NCBI GenBank assembly: GCA_037893225.1 | Contig: JAZGUH010000699.1 | Coordinates: 372,001-436,000, forward strand | From: Hippasteria phrygiana | Taxonomy: Eukaryota; Echinodermata; Asteroidea; Valvatida; Goniasteridae | Direction: 5' to 3' | DNA: 64,000 nucleotides | The notes under the pieces: model-generated | What the model saw: the letters and a program-made list of their open reading frames with translations, nothing else | Database searches by the model: none | What the model was told of the DNA's origin: nothing | Shown here: positions 11,801 to 22,100 of the stretch, in pieces | How the letters are laid out: every line of letters starts with the position of its first letter | How positions within the stretch are numbered: the stretch's first letter is position 1 | Made by a program: the position numbers and the translations under genes

Positions 11801-14800
11801 GTGCCAAAAGTAGAGCAAAAATACAAGTCCCTAAAATGTTCAGGAGGTAGGATAAATTGAATATTCTAAGAGCTTTGTTTCTTGAAACAAAAATTGCCCT
11901 TTTTTTTGCATTCACAACAGTCACCAAGTAAAGCCAGCAGCAGCCAACTACGACCGATGGTCACTTTGTCTGATATCATGAACGTCAAACTGAAGAAGGT
12001 TTCTTGTGAAGAACCCAAGGTTTGTTCTCTCATTCTCTCACAAGTCACCCAGTGTGACTCGCGTTACTTTCTTTTCAGACTAAGTTTCAATGAGAACCGC
12101 AGTGTTTATGTTGCTACGAAATTCCAGTCAGTTATTAGGGAGCATTTCATATTGTCCAGATGTAGTATTGATTGTGGCGCTGCATTCTTTACCTTAACCC
12201 TAACTACCCCAAGTTGTGTTGAATTTTGATGGGTTCAGGACTGGTAGCGCCTTGGCACCATTACTTTTAATACATGGAGCTATGATGCCCCAATTTGTCT
12301 AAAGCCGCGTTCACATTGGACTAACTATTGTCAAAAGTTACCGTGCGTGATTGTTAACATTCCACTGTAACTGTTGGTGTATTTCTGAAACCACAATGCC
12401 TTGTGGTATACACCCTTCCTTTTAAAATTTGAGTTTACTCCCCCCCCCCGCCCCACTTTCTCAAACGAGATCCGTCCCACAGTGACCCTATTTGTAATCC
12501 ATGTTAAGATGTCTTCTTTATCTTAATGTACTTGTTCTGTTTCTATAGCAACCACCCATGGATCCATCTCGCCAACGTGCCGTGGTTACGTTGACTGACA
12601 TCATGAACATTCAACTGAAAAAGACTTTTAGAGACCGAAAGGTACTTCAGCACTGCTAATATAAAGTCGAACCAATATGTCTGCGTTTCTGATCGTTTAA
12701 TATTTTAATGTAACTTATTACGTCTATTTGATTCCTTTTCATGTTTTATGTATGTATATGAACATTTTTTTATTCCCGAGATATGATCTAATAAAATAAA
12801 TTAAATTGAGAACTCGGCCCATTGCAGTTTTTGCCAAGTTGTAAATATGCTGTGATTCATTGTGCAATATTAGAGTAGGATGGATACCGAAGATGTGATT
12901 TTTTTTTCGGTAACTGGGGGAATTTTAAAAATATTTCAAAAGAATTGTATAAGTTCAAAAAGATGAGTGATCTTGTTATTGAGTTTTCAGGGTAGCTCGC
13001 TGATTGCTTAAAAACAAAGACCAATATACTTTTATTAGTTTGTAATTAATTAACACTTAATTTGATCGTAACTATTAAAAAAACTATTAAAAAATTTGAA
13101 CTGTAGAATTAAACCTGTCATGCTGGTGCGGCCTATTTTATTTAGCTTGCATCTCACATCACAATAGAATGTTTCACTGGAATCACGTATGTTGACGTGT
13201 ATTGCGAGTGTATCAGTTTAGTTTAGTCACAGGCTGGTATGCTGCAGTCGCACAGTATAAGCCGTTGCATGGATCGGATCTGTTGTGGCTACGGCTTCGA
13301 ATTTGGCCATTGATAATAATGTCTGTGAGATAGTCTTACATCGGGCTGCTACTAGACGTGTTGCCAAAATACTGTACAAACGCTATGACAATACAAACCA
13401 TTCAAATTATCTCTTCGGGGTTTTCTGTCAGATGTACACAAGAAGTTTCCCAAGACACACATCATAAAATCAGCCGTGCAAAGTTTTTTTTTAAGTAATA
13501 TTTATTGATTTCTTTGTAACATTGTCAGGTAAAGTCGGAAGTAGATAGTATCGATTCTTGGCATATTTCTAAAGTGATTGGTATCGATATGATTAAAAGC
13601 TATTGAATTATGCACTATTCGAAAATCACCGGGATCGCTGGTTCAGTTAATCAATTGCTGCTACAGAATCGAAGCACAACCTACACCGGGTTTGAACTCG
13701 TGAATCTGACCAAAAAAAAGTATTGCACACTAATAATCACCAGGAAGGTTTCAAGTTGGTCGTTAGCTTCACTTCCATGGGATTCGCATTCTTGTAAAAA
13801 CCCCGCTTCCAAAGAATCTCATGAAAACTATGACAGCAACAGAGGAAATCAACGAATATCACTGCTTGTAAAAGGCTAATATGCAATTCAATTACGCAAC
13901 ACCATTTATGCCTATCCAAACGCAAATAAGCACCTCATTGCTTAAAAAAAGAAACTCATCTGACGTCACTTGTACAGCACAAAGGGTAAACTGTAGATCT
14001 GCACAATGAGCAAAACTAAGTTGGCGGAGGAAACATACGTGGAATAGGAACAGTTTTGGAATACCATATTTAAATATAAAAATGCTGATCCATGTTCATA
14101 CACATACTTGAGAACAGCCTATTCCGTTTAGAGCAACTTTGGGATCATGGCTCTTTCTGCACTGCGTTCCTAAATAAATTGGGACATTCAAAGCTTTGAC
14201 ACTCTACCTAATGACCTACTTTGTATTTTTTTTTTCATCCTAGAGTGGAACGAGTGGTTTGTACGAGACGAGCAAGGACGAGCCCAAGACGGTTAAACTG
14301 AGGAAAAGACGATCTGTGCACAAGATGAACGATGAGAATGCAAACAATATGGTGCTAAGAAGCAGGTATGTGTACGCGAGTTTATCTGTTGTCAGTAATC
14401 CGAGAAAAATATTTCTCAAAGCTGATTTGTCCGTGTTTTTAGGACATATCACCATGACAGATTTTCAAACTGAATGAATAATTTGTGAAACAAACTTCAA
14501 GGGAAACTGACTAGGTAAATTTGAATAAATGTATTTACCTAGTCAGTTTCCCTTGTGGTTTGTTATCCTCATTGTGTGATCCCCGCAATGTCGCTTCGTA
14601 AAATTGGGTGTGATCCCTGGCTATACGGCATTCTGGGTTTATGACTTATGACTAGCGCCCACCCGAACAAAGATACTGACAATTTTGGGAGACCGCCAAC
14701 ATATGTAGGGCAAGATAGCTCAGTTGGTAGAGCACCGGTACGGTATCCCGGAGGTTGCAGGTTCGAATCCTGCTCCTGCTGTTAGCATTAGGTGAGTTAC

Positions 14801-16349
14801 AAGAAGTAACAGATATAAGAAATTTTGACTCATGAGTTGGACTTACGCTCCTAATTGTAGCAAGTTTCCTATTTTCTTTTTGTGAACCTTTCAAGCTTTT
14901 CACGGTGTTTGGTTCCTTAGGATTTCAGAAGAGGCGGTACAGCACCGAGGTTGCCTCCGTAAAGTGGGCGTGGTCCGTAGTCCAGGAGGGACGCCAGTAC
15001 GGGTCAAGTCAAAAGAAGGTCACGGCACGGGACTGACCCCGCTCATCACGAGGGCACTACGCAGGAAATTCAAGGTTAGTTCTTAAATAACGTTATTCTG
15101 TCAGTGCCAAACATTTCTATATGGTTAAGATTCTTGATTTGATTTTTGCATGATTGAAATGTGCACCACAGCTCTTTGGTGGATGGTGAAGAGTCGTGTG
15201 TGCGTTTGTATAGCTATTCAGACCGTGGACCTTTAACAAAGAGGACAATAGGGTCCGCGATTGTGTCAAGGTCCACGATTGAAAATCGTGTACAAAACCA
15301 ATGGGAGGTCTTCCAAAAAAGTTAGAGTATAAACAAAAGAGGAACAATGGGACGTCCGCGTTCGGAGGTCGATACACGACTGTGGGCGCGTTGGCGTATT
15401 CAAACCGCGGACGTAAAATGCCAGAGAACAAAAGAGAACAATATCGTCCGCGATTCCCAGCATACGTCCGCGATTGGAAGTGTGTACAAAGTCTATGGAG
15501 GCCTTCCGAAAAAGTTAGAGTATAAACAAAAGAGGAACAATGGGACGTCCGCGTTTGGAGGTCGGTACACGACTGTGTGTGTGTGTGTGTGCATGTTGAG
15601 GTTGGCACAGTGGTTCCTTTATGTATCACCTCTGGTTGGAGAAGAGTAGGGCTCATCCTTACAATCACTCTCTCACCGGAGATCTGTTGCTACTCTTAGT
15701 CTGTTCTACAGATATTTTCATGGTAAATGTTCCACCGGCTTGTCCAGCTTGGTTCCTCCAGTTAGGGTGTCTGAGCGTGAAACTCGGCTTTCGGGATGTA
15801 AATAGATCAGGGTTCCCACCGCAACCTGGAAAATGAGTTTCGGTTGCCCTAAAAAAGAGAAAGTGGTCAGTCTGTTATATTTTGTCTCATGGCCAAACAG
15901 CGTATCCACTGGATGATTGGCTCTGGTGGCTTTTTAGTGTGGAAATCCCTCTTTATCTCTCTTTCAATAACATTCATGACGTGTCAAACTGGATATAGGT
16001 CGAAATAATTATCCTGGAATTTTGAAAATTCATCAGCTATGCCGATAGCTTTTTCCCTCGTTCTGTATTTCTATGGAATTCTTTGCCCAGTGCACGTTTC
16101 CTTTCATCGTACAATCTTCAAGATGAATCTTAATTCCTACCTCTTGTATCTTTGATTCTTTCTTTTTCTAGCTTCGGGGCGAACCATACCCCACATCCTT
16201 TAAATTCCACTTTTGATTATTATTTTCTTTTGACACAGACAATCCGGACGCCGTCCCCGCAACTTGAGTCGTCCATCAGCCCTTCATTCAACACGTCAAG
16301 CTCACCGCAAGACATAGTTCAATCCCAAGTGCCTACATTTGTCAAGTAA
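8891..16349 (+). CDS. PRR11: PRR11 homologue (proline-rich protein 11)
   Basis: Nine coding exons: 8891-9039, 9672-9807, 10711-10836, 10936-11211, 11921-12019, 12549-12641, 14244-14365, 14921-15074 and 16239-16349 (stop TAA). Phases agree throughout and give 421 residues; human PRR11 is about 360. ATG 8891 is the first Met after an in-frame stop at 8852. Visible features, in order, are an Arg/His-rich N-terminus, [18 protein letters not shown] (matching the conserved block of vertebrate PRR11), a CKCQC cluster, a run of about 15 prolines, two copies of a VTL(S/T)DIMN block on separate exons, [15 protein letters not shown], and [16 protein letters not shown] near the C-terminus. PRR11 is linked in vertebrates to cell-cycle progression and actin/chromatin organisation; its activity here is unknown. 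It is head-to-head with Spinster. A possible ATTAAA polyadenylation signal lies at 16451-16456. The first exon is the least certain. Confidence 0.88.
9957..10412. mobile_element. Palindromic mariner-like MITE, 456 bp, TA target duplication
   Basis: Flanked by TA on both sides (9955-9956 and 10413-10414). The ends are CAGGGTGGTTAAAAAA and TTTTTTGAACCACCCTG. The arms of about 200 bp are near-perfect complements, sharing AAGATATGGCCCATTACAGA, with a centre of about 40 bp near 10170-10195. TA duplication and CAGGG ends fit Tc1/mariner derivatives (family knowledge). No transposase is present. It lies in PRR11 intron 2 (9808-10710). Confidence 0.75.
11307..11508 (+). repeat. SINE family 1, 5'-truncated copy
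   Basis: Starts within the A-box (GTGGTTAAGACGTCTGC) and retains the B-box GGTTCGAATCCCGCC, the CACACAGGCTCTCGGAAAGC body and the 3' end ACATTCCATCTTC. It lies in the PRR11 intron between 11211 and 11921. Confidence 0.75.
11616..11775 (-). repeat. SINE family 2 copy (tRNA-Thr-like)
   Basis: Read on the minus strand it shows TAGCTCAGTTGGTAGAGC (D-arm/A-box) and a B-box GGTTCAAATCCCGCTCC. The usual body lies on the upstream side (GACAATTTGGGAGACC). Family 2 copies or fragments are also at 14499-14790, 17686-17925, 18862-19075, 34938-35000, 53342-53422, 56258-56396 and 62477-62708. Confidence 0.75.
12194..12303. repeat. TTAACCCTAACTACC repeat fragment
   Basis: Begins TTAACCCTAACTACCCC and shares GATGGGTTCA, GTAGCGCCTTGGCACCATTA and CATGGAGCTATGATGCC with 43985-44188. 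The right end is missing. It lies in the PRR11 intron after 12019. Confidence 0.55.
12642..14243 (+). other. PRR11 intron, no repeat or gene recognised
   Basis: A 1.6 kb AT-rich intron between PRR11 exons 6 and 7, with a pyrimidine tract before the acceptor at 14242-14243. Nothing else could be supported. Confidence 0.6.
14499..14790 (+). repeat. SINE family 2, near full length with terminal hairpin
   Basis: Starts with a palindrome, GGGAAACTGACTAGGTAAAT pairing with ATTTACCTAGTCAGTTTCCC (14499-14560). The body follows (GTGATCCCTGGCTATACGGC, GACTAGCGCCCACCCGAACA). A tRNA-like end comes last: GGCAAGA acceptor strand, GCTCAGTTGGTAGAGC D arm, anticodon stem CCGG/CCGG with GGT at the anticodon position, T arm GCAGGTTCGAATCCTGC, and TCCTGC. 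The tRNA-like part is downstream of the body, the reverse of typical SINE order. It lies in the PRR11 intron before exon 8. Confidence 0.75.
15290..15580. repeat. Partial tandem duplication, period about 194 bp
   Basis: The segment near 15299-15384 recurs near 15493-15577. Both contain AAAAGTTAGAGTATAAACAA, AGAGGAACAATGGGACGTCC and ACACGACTGTG. Multiple 'gtccgcgatt' motifs surround them, and a short GT run ends the second copy. It lies in the last PRR11 intron. Confidence 0.65.
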
Positions 16350-17030
16350 TACCTTTTTCGGGGATAACAAGCGTCACAAAATTACTTTAGATGTAATCAA
16401 ATCACTACGAAAACTGCACAATTTATAAGACCGGTACGAATTTGAAACGCATTAAATTTTTACGCACGTGTGGAATCACTTTCATATGTTGGCAAATTAC
16501 AATGTGTTAGAAATCGGATATTCCATGACACCAGCGTTAATTTTTTTCAAGGTAAAAATACCTGCACACTTATCGTCATTAGGCGAATTGAAAGAACTTA
16601 TGCATAGTCACTTGATTAGCTGGATTTTTTTTCTCCATTTCTTAAACCAAATGCTGTTTATGGCTAAACGTACCTGCATTTTGTGTCCTTAACTACATTA
16701 GCAATGGTATGAATCAGGCTGGAACATAAGGTGTGATGTTAATGCCATGCAGATTCATGCAAATACCGCTTGCAACTTAAGCAATATATAATATAGCAGA
16801 GCCTTTATAATCATTGCTTTTTTTTATATTCTCTTACATGTATATAGACAATTTTGTTTTGATTTTTTGGAACGTATTATTTTACTCTATGTAAATACCA
16901 GCAGTTGTATTCCTATCTCTTGCAGATGAAAGTTTGTGCAAACTGTTATCAATAGTATATAATAATAATAGCATGAACATGAATTAAACTGTTACTGACT
17001 GAATGGACCTGAAATATACAAATTAGCTGG
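16350..17030. other. PRR11 3' flank, no gene recognised
   Basis: AT-rich sequence after the PRR11 stop, holding a possible ATTAAA at 16451 and nothing else identifiable. Confidence 0.5.
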
Positions 17031-17360
17031 CCTGACGTTTCAAACTTAAGCAAGTTCTTTCTCAAAGGCAAATGACAGATAGTACAAGAAACAAACATGT
17101 AGGGAACACATGAGGGGGTGGGTGTCACTTCCCTTTGTTCCTTCTCTTGCCCTACCACCTTCTATTTACCCCCCCCCCCCCCCCTTTTCACCACACTCCT
17201 TTGTCCCCTTTCCCCAGCTTCATCCTTCATCTTAATCCCTCCCCTACACCACACTTCTTTGTTCCTTTCTTCCTGGCTGTCCTTTCCCCTCCCTTTGAAT
17301 CCCTCATGTATGTGTGTGTTCCCTACATGTTTGTTTCTTGTACTGTCAGGCCAGCTAATT
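17031..17360. mobile_element. Foldback element, end AATTAGCTGGCCTGAC
   Basis: The left end AATTAGCTGGCCTGACGTTT is mirrored by CTGTCAGGCCAGCTAATT at the right. Inner arms share AACAAACATGTAGGGAACAC and its complement. The middle is a C/T-rich tract. Related copies are 19992-20091 (a compact hairpin) and 60114-60390 (one end only, with the same purine/pyrimidine-rich core in the opposite sense). Confidence 0.65.
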
Positions 17361-17685
17361 TTTTAATATTAATAGCACATTACTTTAATAGATTATATTA
17401 AAACTTGGGTGGGGGGGGGTACTTTATATTTGTTGGACATACACTTATTTCACAGGTAAAAGTACATTAAATGCTATTACTGTGCACTTGGCAAGCTGTG
17501 TCAACGGACAATAGATTCTTATGTAAAAACTTACCCACCTACATACATGTAGTAACAACATGAAAGTTGTTTGCTGAGGAAGGGTAGCCCCACTTTTGTT
17601 CCAAGCCCCCACCAAAAGAAATGCAAACTTGTGAATTCATCAATAGCAGAATAATATCCAAACTGTCTTTCAATCTCTTGCCACA

Positions 17686-17925
17686 AATGAATGAAGCGGG
17701 GTTCGAACCTACACTACCAACTGAGCGGTCTCCCAAATTGTCAGTATCTTTGTTCGGGTGGGCGCTAGTCAGAAGTCATAAACCCAGAATGCTGTATAGC
17801 CAGGGATCACACCCAATTTTACTATACAACCTGGGAAGCGACATTGTGGGGATCACTCAATGAGGATACGACTAACATAATTCGTCAAACAAACCACAAG
17901 GGAAACTGACTAGGTTAAATTAAAT
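17686..17925 (-). repeat. SINE family 2 copy with damaged tRNA region
   Basis: The body CGCTAGTCAGAAGTCATAAA and GGGATCACACCCAATTTTAC is well preserved. The tRNA-like part has lost its middle (B-box GGTTCGAACC side, then a jump to the ACTGAGCGG fragment). Its far end matches the GGGAAACTGACTAGG terminus. Confidence 0.65.
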
Positions 17926-18439
17926 ACAAATTAATAATTGTCATTTAAACTCTTCAAACAGAAGCTTTACTTGGAAATCATGAATAATTTTGCCGACTGG
18001 CTGCAGCATTAGATGCTTTCAAAACAAATGTTGTAATAGCTCTAAAAATTTGTTTTATGGTTCAGTGTTTTTTCTGTGCATCGACCAACTACTTTGCATT
18101 ATCCTCTGAGAATCAGACATCAAAATGTCTACTTGTAGAAAGAAAAATATTTGTGGCTACCTTTCCGAGTCCCCTTAAAAACAGAATGGCCAGACATCTC
18201 TTTAATTATTTTAATTTGTGCAGTACTTAATGGCTAGTCTAGATATACTTTATCAGGTTAGGAATAAAAATTGCATTCATAATTCATAGCATTGGAAATT
18301 ACATGCTTCAGTCATTTATTTGAAAATATTTCATTTATTTAAATCTCTGGAAAAAAAAATGATTTACAAAAATATACTAGAAACTTGAAAGTTTGATTTA
18401 AAACTCTCCAGAAAAAAAGAAAGAATCAAAAACCCCTCT

Positions 18440-18700
18440 TTCCCCCAGATGTAATTTTTCCCCTTTGTTGGAGAGAGGGAAGTCAGGTTCACCTACTGGT
18501 ACTTCCCGTTGTGACCCGGGTTCGAATCCCACCAGGGCCAACATGTGGATTGGGCTTTCCTCTCTACTCTAAAACTGAACATTTCATCTTTTCACAGGTT
18601 TCTTCAGGCTTGCGACACTTTTGAAGAATCCTCGGTTTCAGTACTAGAAATAAATAAGATTCCAAGTCTGGACTCTGCTGTATTCTGGCACAATAATTAA
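18440..18700 (+). repeat. SINE family 5 (tRNA-like, GGTTCGAATCCCACC)
   Basis: Contains GACCCGGGTTCGAATCCCAC, then CCAACATGTGGATTGGGCTT and a 3' part with GTTTCTTCAGGCTT and GAATCCTCGG. A minus-strand relative occupies about 57775-57990. It lies downstream of the ACAD10 3' end. Confidence 0.55.
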
Positions 18701-18861
18701 TGAATTTCAAATGATTTGAGTCAGGCCAGTCGAACCCCCCTTCCCCCCTTTACAAAAATCCCTGTTTTACCCCTACTGATCATCAAGTCCAAATCAGGGC
18801 AAAAAAATCCCAAGCTTCAGGTACCAACAAAAAGAGGTACGTCCACTTGAATTTATTTTCA

Positions 18862-19075
18862 AAGTGAACAAAGAAACTGGCAGGAGCGGAAACTGCGACC
18901 TCCGGAATACCGTACCGGCGCTCTACCAACTGAGCTATCTTGCCCTATGTTGGTGGTCTCCCAAATTGTCAGTATCTTTGTTCGGGTGGGCGCTAGTCAG
19001 AAGTCATCAACCCAGAATGCCGTATAGCCAGGGATCACACCCAATTTACGATACAACCTGGAAAGCGACATTGAA
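18862..19075 (-). repeat. SINE family 2 copy in the predicted ACAD10 3' UTR
   Basis: The minus-strand copy has body and tRNA-like region in the family order (GCTCAGTTGGTAGAGCGCC then GGTATTCCGGAGGTCGCAG). It begins about 30 bp downstream of the ACAD10 stop codon. A minus-strand AATAAA lies just beyond it at 18852-18857, so the mature 3' UTR could contain the element. Confidence 0.7.
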
Positions 19076-19104
19076 TTAATTTTCGTAAAAACCTGACTGT
19101 CCCA

Positions 19105-22100
19105 TCATTTGAGGGCCTTTCTCATCTCCATCCGAGCTATGGCCCTCCGGTGCACCTCGTCCGGACCGTCGGCAAGCCTCAGAATCCTCGCCCAGGCGTA
19201 GAAGTAGGCCAGGGGCCAGTCGGCGCTAAGCCCCGCCCCTCCGAATGCCTGGATAGCCCTGTCCACGACTCGCTGGGCCATGTTCGGGGCAACGACCTTG
19301 ATCATGGCAATCTCGGAAGCCGCAACCTAAGAAATATAGAATGTGTGGGGGCCAAAAAGGAGACAAATTAAAATTATCTATGCTGTTTGGGCATGGCACT
19401 CCAAAAAAACGAATTTTGAAATGTCTAATTAGTGATTAGATAAGCTATGAGCTTTCTAATGAGACAATCGACAAAGCAAAACAGCGGTACCGCAATAATT
19501 ACCGCACCTGGACAATATGAAATGTTCCCTCACCTTGTTTCCCACAGTGTCCATCATGTGCGCTGCCTTGAGCGTCAGCAACCTAGCCTGTTCTATCTCC
19601 ATCCCGGACTCGGCGATGGCTTCCTGTATGGTCCCCTGCTGGGCGAGAGGCTTGCCAAAGGCTATCCGGTCTTGTACCCTGCCTACCATCAGCTCCAGGC
19701 ACCTCTCCGCCATGCCGATCAAGCGCATGCAGTGGTGGATCCGTCCCGGCCCCAGACGACCCTAGTTGTGGGAATGGATTACAAGAACTCGCTAACTTGT
19801 TTAATTTTCTCCTACTTAAGGAAGAAAATTATGAAAGAAAATTATTTGTAATTAAAAAATTTGTTTTTTTAAAGAATCCCCTCAATTATTACACTGTATT
19901 CTATTGGTCTTCCTAAAATATTATTTAAAAATGAATTAAACTGTTGCAAACTGCTGACTGACTGAATAGACCTGAAATATACAAATACAAAAATTAGCTG
20001 GCCTGACGTTTCGAACTTAAGCAAGTTCTTTCTCAAAGGCAAGAACTTGAGAAAGAACTTCCTTAAGTTCGAAACCTCAGGCCAGCTAATTTTTTTATTT
20101 AAAATATTATTTGCTAATACTGTAGGTGGAACACGGACGCACTACATTATTCCGTGTTCCACTCGGCGCTCGTGGGATAACTAATAATATATGCATAGAA
20201 ATCCTCTAATGAATTCCACGAACACACAACAGAGATCCAGGCAGAACTCATTCTCTGATGTGATACTGGCAAAGTGATGAAATATTTAACACTGCCATGG
20301 GGCATCTGTCGGGGGAGACTCTGGCAATAATTCAAAGTCGAGTGTGAATTCTACAAAGAAACAACAAAATAAATGAAGGTCCATTCCACTCGAAAAATGC
20401 TAAAATGGCTCTTGCATTTACACTGTTCTACAGCCAAAATGCTTCGGAAATAAAAGTAGTCAATCTTTACTAATTCTGGGCCACTGAGTATGAAAATGAT
20501 GCTTAAAATTGTCAATTGGCTCAACTTTTTTTTTTAAAGATATGGAATCAGGTCGGTAGCTTTTATATTTGACTTGGGAAGGGAGGAGGATGAATAAACT
20601 GCGGGAACAGCTCTTCTACCAAACTGCAATGCATAATAGGTTTAATAAAACTACATACAATTGACAATATATTTCTCATGGGTCGCTCTTTTTGTTTTAG
20701 TGTCTGGTTTAATCATGTGGCTGCATTATACATGTTATGTTACTCATTGTATACATATACGTACAATGTGATCCTTACAATTTCTTGACAACTGGATGTA
20801 GCCAATTGATAGTTTTTATGGTCATATTCGTTTTTATCCCGAAATCCATAAAGGGAAACACATTTAATCTCCGAACCACAAAATTGTCAACATTTATGGA
20901 CTAGTGTTATCTGCAGGCCAGTTAGTCTCCATGTACATGTATCGTCCAGGCAGCTAAAATGACCCACTTATATAATGACGCACTTACCTTTCACTTTGAA
21001 CAGCGCGGCGCGCCAACGTGACTAGCACTCACTTGCAACCTTGAAAGTCACATCTGAATGAGCACTCACTCACATAAAAATGTGGAAAGCCTTAAAGTCA
21101 CAACTACCTTTTCTAGCGAGAATTTTACTGTCGGAAATGTTTCTATTTTGTTCTTTGGGGTCCAAATAGAATGATTCGACTTGTTTGGTCGCAACAGGTA
21201 AAGTTTGGGTTGGGTTACAGTAAAGAGACGTTTGTGCAAAAATCTATGGGATTTCGCCTTTACGCCGGACCTAGCGTAAGACATATATATACATGTATAT
21301 ATATGAACTGGATTAGAATTATCTACAATAAACTTAAAAATACAAGTATGGAATCTTTCATTCAGGTTTTAAAAACACGGAAACAATTCTAAAAAATTTT
21401 AACCCGAGAAAAAAGCATCTGAATTAACATTCCATAACTTGACATTTTAAAGTTTACATACAGGGAAATTTGTAATATCAAAAAACAGAAAGCTGAAGAG
21501 CGAATAATCCAAAACTTGCAAAAACCCAACCGCAAAATGTCTACTAAATTATTTCCCTTTAAACTTGAAAACAGATGACTTTAAAGTACGGAGTTTACGA
21601 CCAACTCTCAAAAAGCACATTGGTTTTCTATAACATGCAGAAATCTGGGGGAAATATTGCTTGTTGAATCATTCCCAGTAAAACAAAAAGTAAACATAAT
21701 AGTTGACTAATACTGGATACTTTGAAGCAAACGTCAGCAGGTTGTAGAAAGCAACAAGTTTATGGGAACCACTGTGAGTGTTTCATGTTGTTAATCAATG
21801 GCATCCAATTCCGCTTGGTAATTCCTCGCTGCAAAGTTAAATTGAATATCTCTTCAAATATATGGTGTTGCATTGGTGTTGGTGTAGGTAGGTGCTGCTG
21901 TTGGTGCTGTTGCCGGTGTTGGTGCTCTTAGTGTTGCTGTAGGTGCTGTTGCCAAAGGTGCTGTTGGTGTTGCTAAAAGGTGCCATTGTTGGTGTTTTAG
22001 CTGTTAATGTTGCTGTTGCTGTAGGTGCTGTTGTTGCTGTTGTTGGCATTTTTGCTTTTAGTGTTGCTGTTGCTGTAGGTGCTGTTGCTGCCACTGCAGG

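Noticed and set aside
15117..15668. Minus-strand frame of 183 codons
   Set aside because: It runs across a 194-bp tandem duplication and a GT microsatellite in a PRR11 intron; the peptide repeats with the DNA and resembles no family.
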